Positions 16,847-26,442 of a DNA stretch of 64,000 bases are shown here, in pieces (the stretch's first letter is position 1; every line of letters begins with the position of its first letter). The stretch covers positions 3,451,019 through 3,515,018 of the forward strand of contig NZ_KN676113.1 in NCBI RefSeq assembly GCF_000802185.1. The letters are read 5' to 3'. The notes beneath the pieces are model-generated. The model was not told the origin of the DNA and did no database searches. It saw only the letters and a program-made list of their open reading frames with translations. Made by a program: the position numbers and the translations under genes. The DNA is from Belnapia sp. F-4-1 (lineage in GTDB: Bacteria; Pseudomonadota; Alphaproteobacteria; Acetobacterales; Acetobacteraceae).

Positions 16847-17242
16847 CTAGTCGGGGATGAGCGCCGTCGCCTCGATCTCGACCCGCGCCTCCGGCTCCAC
16901 TAGCGCCACCACCTGCACCAGCGTCATCGCCGGGAAGTGCCGCCCCATCACGGCACGATACACGGGCCCGAGAGCCCGCAGGCTGTCCCGGTACTCCGCC
17001 ATGTCGGCGACGTACCAGGTCATCCGCCCGATATGCTCCGGCCCGCCCCCCGCCTCGGCCAGCACGGCGAGGATGTTCCGCAGCGCCTGCTCCACCTGCC
17101 CGATGAAGCCCCCGGCGAAACGCCCTTCGGCATCCCATCCGATCTGCCCGCCGAGCAGCACGGTCTTCCCGCGTCCTGCCATGCCGTTCGCATAGCCTTT
17201 CGGCTGCGGCCAGCCCGGCGGCTGAAGGCTCACGAGGCTCAC
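16847..17242 (-). CDS. RidA/YjgF-family enamine or imine deaminase
   Basis: A 131-residue protein of the RidA (YjgF/UK114) family, trimeric enzymes that hydrolyse reactive enamines and imines. [26 protein letters not shown] is the conserved central stretch. The Azoarcus evansii 2-aminobenzoate cluster also encodes a protein of this family (described there as a translation-inhibitor-like protein). That fits a step releasing ammonium from the amino-cyclohexenyl intermediate. It starts at a GTG overlapping the ligase stop (GTGA) and is the last gene of the minus-strand operon. Confidence 0.88.
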   Translation of the reverse strand: MSLVSLQPPGWPQPKGYANGMAGRGKTVLLGGQIGWDAEGRFAGGFIGQVEQALRNILAVLAEAGGGPEHIGRMTWYVADMAEYRDSLRALGPVYRAVMGRHFPAMTLVQVVALVEPEARVEIEATALIPD

Positions 17243-18858
17243 GCGATCTCTCCCCGGCGCAAGGCGAAGCGCTGCAGCTTGCCGGTTTCCGTCCGCGGCA
17301 GGCTCGCCACGAACTCCACCCGGCGCGGATACTTATAGGGCGCGATCTCCGCCTTCACATGCTCCTGCAAGGCGCGCACCGTCGTCGCATCGCCGACGGC
17401 GCCCTCGGCCAGCACGACGAAAGCCTTCACCACCATCCCCCGCTCGTCATCCGGCACGCCGACCACGCCGCATTCCCGCACCAGCGGATGCGTCAGCAGC
17501 GCCGCCTCCACCTCCGGCCCCGCGATGTTGTAGCCGGCCGAGACGATCATGTCGTCGCTCCGCGCCTGGTACCAGAAATACCCGTCCTCGTCCTGGATGT
17601 AGGTATCCCCGGTGATATTCCAGCCGCGCTCGACATACCGCGCCTGCCGCGGGTCATTGAGGTAGCGGCATCCCGTCGGCCCCCGCACCGCGAGCCGCCC
17701 CGCCACGCCCCGCGGCACCTCCTCACCCTCGGTATCGACAACCTTCGCCTCATAACCCGGCACCGGCAGCCCCGTCGCCCCGGGCCTGATCTCCTCCTCA
17801 CGCGCCGCGATGAAGATATGCAGCATCTCCGTCGCGCCGATCCCGTCCATCAGCTTGAGGCCCGTCGCCTCCCGCCACGCCTCGAAGATCGGCTTCGGCA
17901 ACACCTCCCCCGCCGAGACGCATTTCCGCAAGCTGGAGAGATCATGCTCCCCGGCCTTCGCCGCCATCGCCCGGTACGCGGTCGGCGCCGTGAAGCACAC
18001 CGTCGCCCGGTGCCGCGCGATGGCCGGCAGCAAGTCATCCGGCGCGGCCCGCTCCAGCAGCACCGCCGTCGCGCCGACGCTGAAGGGGAACAGCACCAGC
18101 CCCCCGAGCCCGAAGGTGAAGGCCAGCGGCGGCGAGCCGATGAACACGTCGCTCGCCTCGGGCCGCAACACCTCCCGCCCATAGGCATCGCAGATCGCCA
18201 GCATGTCGCGGTGGAAATGCAGCGTCCCCTTCGGCTCTCCCGTCGTGCCCGAGGTGAAGCCGATCAGGCAGATGTCCTCGGCAGCCGTATCACAGGCGGT
18301 GAACTCCGCGCTCTCCCCGGCACAGAGCCCCTCCAGCTCCCCGTCCCCCCAATGCAGCACATGCGCGAGATCCGGCGCCTCCGCCCCGGCCAGCGCCTCG
18401 CGCAGCCTGGCATCGCAGAGCGCGTGGCTGATGCGCGCCTTCCGCAGCATCTGCCCTAGCTCCTTGGCGCGCAGCAGCGGCATGGTGGCGACGACGATCC
18501 CGCCCGCCTTCAGCACGGCGAAATAGGCTGCCACCATCCAGGCGGTATTGGCCCCCCGCAGCAGCACCCGGTTCCCCGGCACCAGCCCCGTCCGATGCAC
18601 CAGCACATTGGCGATCCGGTTCACCCGCTCGGCGAGCTGCGCATAGGTCAGCGTCTCCGCCGGCGTCACCAGCGCCGGATGATCCGCCCGCGCGGCGAGA
18701 TTCCCATCGAGCAGCACGCTCGCGCAGTTCAGCCTTGGCGGATACCGCAGCTGCGGCAGGGTGAAGCGGAATTCCGGCCACTGCTCCCGCGGCGGCAACC
18801 GCTCCCGCGCGAAGCCGTCCACATGCGCCGAGACGGTCTCCATCATCATGCCATCCAT
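17239..18858 (-). CDS. 2-aminobenzoate/benzoate-type CoA ligase (AMP-forming)
   Basis: A 539-residue ANL-family acyl-CoA synthetase. The ATP-binding loop [10 protein letters not shown] lies near residue 190, and the C-terminal TGKLQR carries the adenylation Lys. Overall layout and N-terminus fit the benzoate-CoA ligase branch. In this operon it should activate 2-aminobenzoate (anthranilate) or a close analogue such as salicylate to its CoA thioester. I start at ATG 18858 because an AGGGAGGTGG ribosome site precedes it; 32 upstream codons in frame are open but not conserved. It lies 49 bases after the enoyl-CoA hydratase gene. Confidence 0.88.
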   Translation of the reverse strand: MDGMMMETVSAHVDGFARERLPPREQWPEFRFTLPQLRYPPRLNCASVLLDGNLAARADHPALVTPAETLTYAQLAERVNRIANVLVHRTGLVPGNRVLLRGANTAWMVAAYFAVLKAGGIVVATMPLLRAKELGQMLRKARISHALCDARLREALAGAEAPDLAHVLHWGDGELEGLCAGESAEFTACDTAAEDICLIGFTSGTTGEPKGTLHFHRDMLAICDAYGREVLRPEASDVFIGSPPLAFTFGLGGLVLFPFSVGATAVLLERAAPDDLLPAIARHRATVCFTAPTAYRAMAAKAGEHDLSSLRKCVSAGEVLPKPIFEAWREATGLKLMDGIGATEMLHIFIAAREEEIRPGATGLPVPGYEAKVVDTEGEEVPRGVAGRLAVRGPTGCRYLNDPRQARYVERGWNITGDTYIQDEDGYFWYQARSDDMIVSAGYNIAGPEVEAALLTHPLVRECGVVGVPDDERGMVVKAFVVLAEGAVGDATTVRALQEHVKAEIAPYKYPRRVEFVASLPRTETGKLQRFALRRGEIA

Positions 18859-18907
18859 CGCCACCTCCCTGTCCGGAGTGCAGTCGGCCGGCTGTGCGTG
18901 ATCCCTG

Positions 18908-19720
18908 TCAGTCGCCCTTGAAGACCGGACGCTGCTTGGCCGCGAATGCCTCATAGGCGCGGCGAAAATCCCCCGTGGTCATGCAGAGCGCCTGCGCGAC
19001 GGCCTCGGCCTCGATCGCCTGCTCGACGCTCATCGCCCATTCCATCTGCAGCATGCGCTTGGTCATCGCATGGCCGAAGCTCGGTCCCTCCGCGATCTCG
19101 CTGGCGAGCGCCGCCGCCTTCCCCGCCAGCTCCTCAGGCGCGTGCACCGCGTTGAAGAACCCCCAGTTCAGCCCTTCCTCCGCGCCCATGCTTCGCCCGA
19201 GATAGAGCAGCTCGCTCGCCCGCCCTTGGCCGATGATCCGCGGCAGGATCGCGCAAGCCCCCATGTCGCACCCCGCCAGCCCGACGCGGTTGAACAGGAA
19301 GGCCACCTTCGCCCGCGGCGTCGCCAGCCGCAGGTCGGCGCTCATCGCAAGGATCGCCCCCGCCCCCGCCGCCACCCCATCGACCGCCGCGATGATCGGC
19401 TGCGGACAGGCCCGCATCGCCTTCACCAGCTCGCCGGTCATCGCGGTGAACTGCATCAGCCCCTTGGTGTCGCGCTCGATAAGCGGCCCAATGATCTCAT
19501 GCACATCGCCGCCCGAGCAGAAATTCCCCCCCGCGCCGGCCAGCACGAAGACCTTCACCTGCTCCTCCCGCGCCGCCGCCCGGAACAGCGCGCCCAATTC
19601 CGCATAGCTCTCGAAGGTCAGCGGATTCTTCCGTTCCGGCCGGTCGAGCGTGATCGTCGCCACCGCTCCCTCGATGCCGAGCCTGAAATGCTCCGCCCGA
19701 TACCCCGCCAGCGGAATCAT
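18908..19720 (-). CDS. Enoyl-CoA hydratase family protein (ring-fission beta-oxidation)
   Basis: A 270-residue crotonase-fold protein. The oxyanion block [12 protein letters not shown] lies near residue 67 and [13 protein letters not shown] near residue 113. Its place in the 2-aminobenzoyl-CoA operon suggests it hydrates, or hydrolytically cleaves, an alicyclic CoA thioester after the monooxygenase/reductase step. The two potential acidic positions of classical hydratases are not both obvious, so the exact reaction is open. It overlaps the MarR gene by ATGA. Confidence 0.87.
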   Translation of the reverse strand: MIPLAGYRAEHFRLGIEGAVATITLDRPERKNPLTFESYAELGALFRAAAREEQVKVFVLAGAGGNFCSGGDVHEIIGPLIERDTKGLMQFTAMTGELVKAMRACPQPIIAAVDGVAAGAGAILAMSADLRLATPRAKVAFLFNRVGLAGCDMGACAILPRIIGQGRASELLYLGRSMGAEEGLNWGFFNAVHAPEELAGKAAALASEIAEGPSFGHAMTKRMLQMEWAMSVEQAIEAEAVAQALCMTTGDFRRAYEAFAAKQRPVFKGD

Positions 19721-20211
19721 GCGCCACCCTCCTGCAAACTCGCCGTCACGCTCGCCTTCGCCCGCCCGAGCAGCGTCTGCAGCGCCTCCCGCTCGGCGAT
19801 GCTCAGCCCGCCCAGCAGCTCCGCCACCCAGCCCTCATGCGCCGCCGACTGCCGCGCGAATTCCCGCCGCCCCTTCGCCGTCAACCGAAGGCTCTGCGCC
19901 CGCCGGTCCGTCGCACTGACGCGCCGCTCGACCAGCCCCTCCTCCTCCAGCCGCGCGGCAAGCCCCGTGACATTGCCGTTGCTCACCATCATCCGCCGCG
20001 AGATGTCGCCGAGCGTCAGCCCGCCCGGATGCCGCTCGAGCTGCGCCAGCAGGTCGAAGCGCGGCAGCGTCGTATCGAACTCCGCCCGCAACCGTCGCCG
20101 GATTTCCGCCTCGATCAGATTCGTGCAGGTCAGCAACCGCAGCCACAGCCGCAGCTCGTCCTTGTGCCCCGGCGGCGCATCGGCGAGCGCAGTCTCGGCA
20201 TCGAGCGGCAT
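19717..20211 (-). CDS. MarR-family transcriptional regulator
   Basis: A 164-residue winged-helix repressor. The recognition region [33 protein letters not shown] is clear, followed by the wing and [13 protein letters not shown]. MarR-type regulators in aromatic-CoA clusters usually bind the CoA thioester and derepress the pathway. The gene lies inside the operon it is likely to control, with ATGA overlaps to both neighbours. Palindromes that fit a MarR operator lie in front of the operon, in front of the divergent monooxygenase gene, and in front of the ABC importer 10 kb away. Confidence 0.93.
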   Translation of the reverse strand: MPLDAETALADAPPGHKDELRLWLRLLTCTNLIEAEIRRRLRAEFDTTLPRFDLLAQLERHPGGLTLGDISRRMMVSNGNVTGLAARLEEEGLVERRVSATDRRAQSLRLTAKGRREFARQSAAHEGWVAELLGGLSIAEREALQTLLGRAKASVTASLQEGGA

Positions 20212-20954
20212 CACGCCTCGCCCCCCGCAACCGGCAGCGCTACGCCATTCACCGCCGCTGCCTCGGGCAAGCAGAGGAACAGCACCGCCGCCGCCACCTC
20301 CTCCGGCCGGACGAGCCGTCCCTGCGGATTGTGCCGCGTGAGTTCCGCCCGTGCCTCCGCCTCGCCCCGCCCGGTCTTCGCCATGATGCGCGCGACGCTC
20401 TCCGCCACGATCTCCGTCTCGGTGAACCCCGGACACACGCAGTTCACCGTGACCCCGCGCCCCGCCACTTCCAGCGCCAGCGCCCGCGTCAGCCCGAGCA
20501 GCCCATGCTTCGCCGCCGCATAGGCGGTGACGTAAGGATAGCCCTTCACCGCCGCAGTGGAGGCGATGTTGACGACCCGCCCATGCCCCGCCTCGATCAT
20601 CCCCGGCAGCACCGCCCGGATCACGGCCGCCGCCCCCAGTAGGTTGACCCCCAGCATCCGTCCCCAGATCGCATCGTCGGTCCTGAGGAAGGGCGCACTC
20701 TCGGCGGCGCCGGCCGCATTCACCAGCAGCGCCAGGCGGGGCAGGGGAGGCACCACCCCCGCCACATCCCCCACGACGAAACCCGCCGCCGCCCCTGCTG
20801 CAACGGCCGCCCGCAACGGCCTCTCCCGCCGCCCGAGCACCGTCACCTCGGCCCCCGCCGCGCTCAGCGCCCGCGCGCAAGCCAGGCCGATCCCGCTACC
20901 CCCGCCGGTGACGAGCGCAGGCAGACCCCTCAATGCGGCGCTGCCATGATCCAT
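20211..20954 (-). CDS. Short-chain dehydrogenase/reductase
   Basis: A 247-residue SDR with the NAD(P) motif TGGGSGIG at about residues 16-23 and the catalytic YAAAK near residue 150. NIAST ahead of it gives the active Ser. It is the first gene of the minus-strand operon and is the candidate 3-hydroxyacyl-CoA (alcohol) dehydrogenase of the CoA-bound pathway. A palindrome ends directly at its ATG and no ribosome site is visible between them, so the transcript may be leaderless or have a very short leader. Confidence 0.9.
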   Translation of the reverse strand: MDHGSAALRGLPALVTGGGSGIGLACARALSAAGAEVTVLGRRERPLRAAVAAGAAAGFVVGDVAGVVPPLPRLALLVNAAGAAESAPFLRTDDAIWGRMLGVNLLGAAAVIRAVLPGMIEAGHGRVVNIASTAAVKGYPYVTAYAAAKHGLLGLTRALALEVAGRGVTVNCVCPGFTETEIVAESVARIMAKTGRGEAEARAELTRHNPQGRLVRPEEVAAAVLFLCLPEAAAVNGVALPVAGGEA

Positions 20955-20976
20955 GATGCTTGAAGCCTAAAACATC
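20955..20976. promoter_or_regulatory. MarR-box-like operator 1 (SDR operon)
   Basis: An imperfect 22-bp palindrome with arms GATG and CATC around the core TTGAAGCCTAAA (20960-20971). The same 12-base core is repeated identically at 21023-21034 and with two changes at 30938-30949. It abuts the SDR start codon. Confidence 0.7.
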
Positions 20977-21018
20977 GTCCTCAGATCCCGCAACGCCCAA
21001 TTCCGGTTGCGGCGGAAA

Positions 21019-21038
21019 ATAGTTGAAGCCTAAACTAT
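21019..21038. promoter_or_regulatory. MarR-box-like operator 2 (monooxygenase/reductase promoter)
   Basis: A palindrome with perfect six-base arms ATAGTT and AACTAT around GAAGCCTA, holding the core TTGAAGCCTAAA. A possible promoter, TTGCGG at 21007 and TAAACT at 21031 with an 18-base spacer, would be covered by it, which suits repression. The gene start is 22 bases downstream, behind a GGAGG ribosome site. Confidence 0.75.
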
Positions 21039-21060
21039 CCCGGTCAGCGGAGGCCTCTCC

Positions 21061-23379
21061 ATGCGCATCGCGATCATCGGCGGCGGCCCCGCCGGCCTCT
21101 ACTTCGCCATCCTGATGCAACGCGACTTCCCGAAGGCGCGCATCACCGTGGTAGAGCGCAACCGCGCCGACGACACCTTCGGCTTCGGCGTCGTCTTCAG
21201 CGACGCGACCCTCGACGCCTTCGCCGCCGCCGACGCGCCGAGCTACCGCGCCATCACCGAAAGCTTCGCCTACTGGGACGACATCGCCATCCACGCCAAA
21301 GGGGCGGAGCACCGCATCGGCGGCAACGGCTTCTGCGGCTGCTCCCGCCGCACCCTCCTGCTGCTGCTGCAACAGCGCGCCCGCCAGCTCGGCGTCGAAC
21401 TCCGCTTCGGCGAGGAGGCCACGCCCGAGGACTTCCCCGATGCCGACCTCATCGTCGCCGCCGACGGTATCAACAGCCCCATCCGCACCCGCCACGCCGA
21501 CCACTTCCAGCCCGAGGTCACCCTCCGCCCCAACCGCTTCGCCTGGATGGGATCGACGCGCCCCTTCGACGCCTTCACCTTCTTCTTCAAGGAGCGGCCC
21601 GAGGGCATCTTCATCGCCCATTGCTACCAGTACGAGGCCAATGCCAGCACCTGGGTCCTCGAGACCGACCCCGAGACCTTCGCCCGCGCCGGCCTCGACG
21701 CCATGGACGAGGCCGAAAGCGCCCGCTTCATGGAAGAGGTCTTCGCCGAGGAACTCCAGGGCCATCGCCTCATCACCAACCGCTCCGCTTGGCGCCGCTT
21801 CCCCGCGCTGAAATGCGCCCGCTGGACGCGCGGCAACCTCGTGCTCATCGGCGACTCCAAGGCCAGCGCGCATTTCTCCATCGGCTCCGGCACCAAGCTG
21901 GCGATGGAAGACGCCATCGCTCTCCACCAGTCCTTCCTCCAATCCGGCGACACGGCGGAAGCCCTCTCGCGCTTCGAGCACGGCCGCCGCGAGGATGTGG
22001 AAAAGACCCAGCACGCCGCCGATGTCTCCCTCGTCTGGTTCGAGCATGTGAAGCGCTTCTGGGACATGCACCCGACCCGCTTCGCCTTCGGCCTGATGAC
22101 CCGCAGCAAAGCCATCACCTGGGACAACCTGTCGCTGCGCGCCCCGGAATTCGTCGCCGAGACCCAGGCGGTCTTCGCCGCGCAGGAAGGCGGCGACCCG
22201 GCAAAGCCGCCGATGTTCCAGCCCCTGCGCCTCCGCAGCATGGAGCTTTCGAACCGCACAGTCGTCTCGCCCATGTGCATGTACAGCGCGGAAGACGGCC
22301 TTCCCACCGACTTCCACCTGATGCATTACGGCGCTCGCGCCGTCGGCGGCGCCGGCCTCATCTTCACCGAGATGACCTGCCCCTCGGCTGAGGCCCGCAT
22401 CACCCCCGGCTGCACCGGCCTGTGGAATGACGCGCAGGAAGCCGCCTGGACCCGCATCGTCTCCTTCGTCCACGCCCACGGCCCGACCAAGATCGCCCTC
22501 CAGCTCGGCCATGCCGGCCGCAAGGGCGCGACGAAACTCATGTGGGAAGGCATGGACCGCCCCTTGGAGCACGGCGCCTGGCCGATCCTCTCGGCGAGCT
22601 CCATCCCCTACCGTTCCGACAACCAGACCCCGCGCGCCATGACCCGCGCCGACATGGACGCCGTGAAGGCCGACTTCCTGGCCGCCGCCACGCGCGCCCT
22701 CCGCTGCGGCTTCGACATGCTGGAGCTGCACTGCGCCCATGGCTACCTGCTCGCCAGCTTCCTCTCCCCCCTGACCAACCGCCGCACCGACGACTACGGC
22801 GGCCCTATCGCCAACCGCCTCCGCTACCCCTTGGAGGTCTTCACCGCCCTCCGCGCCGTCTGGCCGGCGGACAAGCCGATGTCCGTCCGCATCAGCGCCA
22901 CCGACTGGGCCGATGGCGGCATCTCCGATGCCGACACGCTGGCGATCGCCCGCGCCTTCGCCGCCGCCGGCTGCGACCTCATCGACGTCTCCACCGGCCA
23001 GACCGTCCACGACGCCGCCCCCGTCTTCGGCCGCATGTTCCAGGTCCCCTGGTCCGACATGATCCGGCAGGAGGCCGGCATCGCCACCATGTGCGTCGGC
23101 AACATCACCAGCGCGGATCAGGTCAACACCATCCTCGCCGCCGGCCGTGCCGATCTCGTGGCGCTGGCCCGCCCGCACCTCACCGACCCCAGCTTTACCC
23201 TCCGCGCCGCGGCGGCCTACGGCGTCGCCGACATCGCCTGCCCGCCGCAATACCGCTGGGGCAAGAACGCCCTGCTGCGCAACGCCGCCCGCGACCAAGC
23301 CGACCTGCGCGACCTCAGGCTGAAGGCCCGCCCGCGCAGCCATGCCCCCGGATTGCCGCTCGCCCGCGCCGCGGAGTAG
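21061..23379 (+). CDS. 2-aminobenzoyl-CoA monooxygenase/reductase-type fusion flavoprotein
   Basis: A 772-residue fusion of two flavoproteins. Residues 1 to about 380 form a group A FAD monooxygenase ([11 protein letters not shown] at the N-terminus, AADGINSP near 140, [17 protein letters not shown] near 263). From residue 385 an old-yellow-enzyme reductase domain follows ([24 protein letters not shown]). This architecture and size match ACMR of Azoarcus evansii, an 87-kDa fusion that hydroxylates 2-aminobenzoyl-CoA and reduces the ring. Databases often label relatives bifunctional salicylyl-CoA 5-hydroxylase/oxidoreductase. Surrounding ligase, RidA, MarR and beta-oxidation genes favour the anthranilate role. 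Confidence 0.9.
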   Translation: MRIAIIGGGPAGLYFAILMQRDFPKARITVVERNRADDTFGFGVVFSDATLDAFAAADAPSYRAITESFAYWDDIAIHAKGAEHRIGGNGFCGCSRRTLLLLLQQRARQLGVELRFGEEATPEDFPDADLIVAADGINSPIRTRHADHFQPEVTLRPNRFAWMGSTRPFDAFTFFFKERPEGIFIAHCYQYEANASTWVLETDPETFARAGLDAMDEAESARFMEEVFAEELQGHRLITNRSAWRRFPALKCARWTRGNLVLIGDSKASAHFSIGSGTKLAMEDAIALHQSFLQSGDTAEALSRFEHGRREDVEKTQHAADVSLVWFEHVKRFWDMHPTRFAFGLMTRSKAITWDNLSLRAPEFVAETQAVFAAQEGGDPAKPPMFQPLRLRSMELSNRTVVSPMCMYSAEDGLPTDFHLMHYGARAVGGAGLIFTEMTCPSAEARITPGCTGLWNDAQEAAWTRIVSFVHAHGPTKIALQLGHAGRKGATKLMWEGMDRPLEHGAWPILSASSIPYRSDNQTPRAMTRADMDAVKADFLAAATRALRCGFDMLELHCAHGYLLASFLSPLTNRRTDDYGGPIANRLRYPLEVFTALRAVWPADKPMSVRISATDWADGGISDADTLAIARAFAAAGCDLIDVSTGQTVHDAAPVFGRMFQVPWSDMIRQEAGIATMCVGNITSADQVNTILAAGRADLVALARPHLTDPSFTLRAAAAYGVADIACPPQYRWGKNALLRNAARDQADLRDLRLKARPRSHAPGLPLARAAE

Positions 23380-23413
23380 CCTCGCACCGGTGCAGGGCAG
23401 GGGAGGGACCGGG

Positions 23414-24619
23414 ATGATCCTCATCGCAGGCGGCGGCGTCGGCGGCCTCACCCTCGCGCTGATGCTCCACCGCCGCGGCATCCCCTGTACCGTCCTCGAG
23501 GCGGCGACGGAGGTGCGCGAGCTCGGCGTCGGCATCAACACCCTGCCGCACGGCATCGCCGAACTCGCCGAGCTGGGCCTGCTCCCCGCCCTCGACGCCG
23601 CGGCCATCCGCACCCGCGAGCTGCGCTACCTCAACCATCTCGGCCAGACCTTGTGGTCGGAGCCGCGCGGCCTCCATGCCGGCCATGCGATGCCCCAGTT
23701 CTCCATCCATCGCGGCCGCCTGCACGGCCTGCTCTGGCGCGCCGCCGCCGAGCGCCTGCCCGCCGGCGCGCTCCGCACCGGCGAGCGCCTCCTCGGCGTC
23801 GAGCAGGACGACACCGGCGTCACCGTCCACACCACCTCCGGCCCGCAGCGCGGCACCGCCCTGGTCGGCGCCGACGGCATCCACTCCGCCCTCCGTGCCC
23901 TGCTGCACCCGGAGGATGGCGGCATCCGCTGGCAGGGCATCCAGATGTGGCGCGGCGCCCTCGACTGGCCTGCCTTCGAGAGTGGCGACGTCATGCTCAT
24001 CGCCGGCGACCTGAAGGCGAAGCTCGTCTTCTACCCCATCGGCCCCGGCAGCACGCCCGCCCACCGCCTGACCAACTGGGTCATCTACGCCCGCACCGCC
24101 ACCGGCGAGGCGCCCCCGCCCAGGCGCGAGGACTGGTCCCGCCCCGGCCGCCTGCGCGACGTCCTGCCGCTCGCCCGCCGCCTGAAGCTGCCCTTCCTCG
24201 ACATCGAGGCGATGATCCGCGCCTCGCCCATGCGCCTCGAATACCCGATGTGCGACCGCGACCCGCTCCCCTGGTGGACGGCCGGCCGCGTCACCCTGCT
24301 CGGCGACGCCGCCCATCCGATGTATCCCGTCGGCTCCAACGGCGCCTCCCAGGCCATCCTCGACGCCCGCTGCCTTGCCGACCTCCTGGCCAGCCAGCCC
24401 GTCCCCACCGCCCTCAAATCCTACGAGGCCGACCGCCTCCCGAAGACGGCGGCTCTCGTCGCCAGCAACCGCCGCGGCGGCCCCGAGCGCGTGGTCGACG
24501 TGGTCTGCGAACGCGCCCCCCGCGGCTTCACCCGAATCGAGGATGTGATCCCCATGGAAGACCTCGCCGCCATCGCCCGCGGCTACGCCCAGACCGCCGG
24601 CTTCGCGGTCGCCCGCTGA
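23414..24619 (+). CDS. FAD-dependent aromatic monooxygenase
   Basis: A 401-residue group A flavin monooxygenase. The dinucleotide fold IAGGGVGGLTLALML is at the N-terminus, GADGIHSALR near residue 153, and the second flavin block LLGDAAHPMYPVGSNGASQ near residue 297. It resembles flavin-dependent oxidoreductases acting on hydroxylated or N-heterocyclic aromatic acids. An enzyme of this type is not part of the eight genes described for A. evansii, so it may widen the substrate range. The start at ATG 23414 follows GGGAGGGACC, and the gene overlaps the next by TGATG. Confidence 0.88.
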   Translation: MILIAGGGVGGLTLALMLHRRGIPCTVLEAATEVRELGVGINTLPHGIAELAELGLLPALDAAAIRTRELRYLNHLGQTLWSEPRGLHAGHAMPQFSIHRGRLHGLLWRAAAERLPAGALRTGERLLGVEQDDTGVTVHTTSGPQRGTALVGADGIHSALRALLHPEDGGIRWQGIQMWRGALDWPAFESGDVMLIAGDLKAKLVFYPIGPGSTPAHRLTNWVIYARTATGEAPPPRREDWSRPGRLRDVLPLARRLKLPFLDIEAMIRASPMRLEYPMCDRDPLPWWTAGRVTLLGDAAHPMYPVGSNGASQAILDARCLADLLASQPVPTALKSYEADRLPKTAALVASNRRGGPERVVDVVCERAPRGFTRIEDVIPMEDLAAIARGYAQTAGFAVAR

Positions 24620-25395
24620 TGCCCGGCACCATCCACGTCACCCACAGCGAGGCGCCCGAGACCGGCCGCGTCGCCCATCTCACCATCGACAACCAGGCCA
24701 AGCTGAACACGCTGAACCCGGAGCTGATGGCCGACTTCGTCGCCGCCATGGCCAGCCTCTCGGGCGACGACAGCCTGCACGCCGTGGTGGTGACAGGCGC
24801 TGGCCCCAAGGCTTTCATCGGCGGCGCCGACATCAACACCATGGCCGGCATCGCCACCGAGGCCGAGGCGGAGGCCTTCATCACCCAGGTGCATGACTGC
24901 TGCCGCGCCGTCCGCGCCTGCCCCGCCCCGGTCATCGCCCGCATCAATGGCTGGACCTTGGGCGCCGGCCTCGAACTCGCCGCCGCCTGCGATCTCCGCC
25001 TCGCCGCTCATTCCGCCCGCTTCGGCATGCCCGAGGTCCGCGTCGGCATTCCCTCCGTGGTGGAAGCGGCCCTGCTCCCGGGCCTCATCGGCTTGGGCCG
25101 CACCCGCCGCCTGCTCCTCCTCGGCGAAACCATCGACGCGGCTGAAGCCCTCGACTGGGGGCTGGTCGAGCGCACCTGCCCGGATGAAGCTCTCGACACC
25201 TCGCTCGCCGAATGGCTCGCCATGCTGGGCGCCGCCGGGCGGGAGGCGCTCCGCCTGCAGAAAGCCCTCATCCGCCGCTGGGAGGATCTGCCGATCACCG
25301 AGGCCATCGCCGCCGGCATCCCAAGCTTCGCCAGCGCATGGCGCACGGATGAACCCCGCCGCATGCTCGGCGCCTTCGCCCACAGGCGCCGGTAA
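24619..25395 (+). CDS. Enoyl-CoA hydratase family protein
   Basis: A 258-residue crotonase-fold enzyme with the oxyanion-hole block KAFIGGADINTM near residue 57 and NGWTLGAGLELAAA near residue 103. PEVRVGIPSVVEAA follows, with Glu at the usual catalytic position. It is coupled to the upstream flavin monooxygenase gene (TGATG) and is the third beta-oxidation candidate of the island, with the SDR and the other hydratase on the minus strand. A perfect hairpin surrounds its stop codon. Confidence 0.88.
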   Translation: MPGTIHVTHSEAPETGRVAHLTIDNQAKLNTLNPELMADFVAAMASLSGDDSLHAVVVTGAGPKAFIGGADINTMAGIATEAEAEAFITQVHDCCRAVRACPAPVIARINGWTLGAGLELAAACDLRLAAHSARFGMPEVRVGIPSVVEAALLPGLIGLGRTRRLLLLGETIDAAEALDWGLVERTCPDEALDTSLAEWLAMLGAAGREALRLQKALIRRWEDLPITEAIAAGIPSFASAWRTDEPRRMLGAFAHRRR

Positions 25396-25412
25396 GCCTT
25401 CCCGCGCCTGTG
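25381..25412 (+). terminator. Hairpin spanning the stop codon of the hydratase gene
   Basis: Perfect nine-base arms CACAGGCGC (25381-25389) and GCGCCTGTG (25404-25412). The TAA stop codon is in the loop. A smaller GCAGCG/CGCTGC stem follows at 25423-25442. No U tract is seen. Confidence 0.5.
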
Positions 25413-25486
25413 ATGGTGCGATGCAGCGACATCGTCCGCTGCGATCCATTACCCTCCTGTGAGCCAAGGTTGGAACGCAGGAGACA

Positions 25487-25975
25487 ATGTCGCCCGACCC
25501 CACCCCCGATCCCGCCACCGGCTGGCTGGCACTGCCGCGCTGCCGCGTCGGTGGCCAACTGCTGCCGCTGGTGCTGCTGCATCCCCGCTTCGGCATCGCC
25601 ATCCAGGGCGGCCCGCCCGATGCCGTGGCGCTGCTTCGCCAGCGGCTCGAGCGCGCCCGCTTCCCGGCGATCTTCCCTGGCCACCTGCCGGTCGTCCGTA
25701 TCGCGCCCGGCCAGCCGCCGGAGGCCGGCTTCGGCCCGAAGGCGCGGCTCGACCTGCCTGGCGGCGACGCCTGGCTCACCTGCGCCCGCCGCGTGCTGGA
25801 GCGCGACGCCCCGCAGGGCGAGGTGGTCCCCATCCCCTCCCGGCGCCGCCGTCACCGTCGCACCCGGCGCCTCGCCATCGCCGCCGGCCTCGCCGCCCTG
25901 CTGATCGGCGGCGTCACCTTCTCGGTTCTCGAAGCGGTGCCGGCGCAATCGACGCTGGTCACTGCCCCGCCCTGA
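25487..25975 (+). CDS. Hypothetical protein with C-terminal membrane helix
   Basis: A 162-residue protein I do not recognise. The N-terminal 115 residues look soluble (LLPLVLLHPRFGIAIQGG near residue 25). A strongly basic patch RRRRHRRTRR follows near residue 120, then one hydrophobic helix AIAAGLAALLIGGVTF near residue 135. The basic patch ahead of the helix predicts the large domain stays in the cytoplasm, tail-anchored. A good AGGAGACA ribosome site supports translation. It converges on the cupin gene with seven bases between stops. Confidence 0.65.
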   Translation: MSPDPTPDPATGWLALPRCRVGGQLLPLVLLHPRFGIAIQGGPPDAVALLRQRLERARFPAIFPGHLPVVRIAPGQPPEAGFGPKARLDLPGGDAWLTCARRVLERDAPQGEVVPIPSRRRRHRRTRRLAIAAGLAALLIGGVTFSVLEAVPAQSTLVTAPP

Positions 25976-25982
25976 CGCGCGT

Positions 25983-26429
25983 TCAGCCCGGCGGCGGCAG
26001 GAAATCCACGGCGTATTCCGCGGCGATCCGCACCACCTCCGCCGGGTCGCCGAGATTGTGGATGCGACTGAACAGCTCGTAGAGCCCATGGCTCGGCGCC
26101 ACCCAGAACAGCGCCGTCACCGGGCCGCCGGACTTGTTGAAGATGCCATGCGGCTGCCCCATCGGCATGCGGATCAGGTCGCCCTTGCCGGCCTGCTGCG
26201 TCTGCCCGTCGAGCATCAGCTCGAAGCGCCCGTCGAGGATGTAGATGAACTCGTCCTGCTCCCGGTGCACATGCGGCGGCACGAAGGTGCCGTCCGGGAA
26301 GTAGGTGTGGAAGGCGAAGGACGCCGCCGAATGCTGCAGCGGCTTGTAGGTCTGGCCGAGGATGTTCCAGGCCACGCCCCCTTCGCCCTCGCCCGCCGGC
26401 GTGATTCCGGCCGTCATCGGTTCCACCAT
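25983..26429 (-). CDS. Single-domain cupin protein
   Basis: A 148-residue cupin. The first metal motif region PPHVHREQDEFIYILDGRFEL near residue 50 supplies His, His and Glu, and GQPHGIFNKSG near residue 94 supplies the last His. The fold fits a small metal-dependent dioxygenase, isomerase or sensor. It is the last gene of the ABC importer operon, 13 bases after the ATPase gene and preceded by GAGGAGG, so it is likely co-induced with transport. A link to the aromatic pathway is inferred from position. Confidence 0.82.
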   Translation of the reverse strand: MVEPMTAGITPAGEGEGGVAWNILGQTYKPLQHSAASFAFHTYFPDGTFVPPHVHREQDEFIYILDGRFELMLDGQTQQAGKGDLIRMPMGQPHGIFNKSGGPVTALFWVAPSHGLYELFSRIHNLGDPAEVVRIAAEYAVDFLPPPG

Positions 26430-26442
26430 GCTCGCCTCCTCC

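Noticed and set aside
20896-23613. A 905-codon open frame antisense to the monooxygenase/reductase fusion
   Set aside because: It spans the divergent promoter and mirrors a clearly identified enzyme. The composition (Gly, Ala, Glu, His-rich, no domain) is that of an antisense frame in high-GC DNA.
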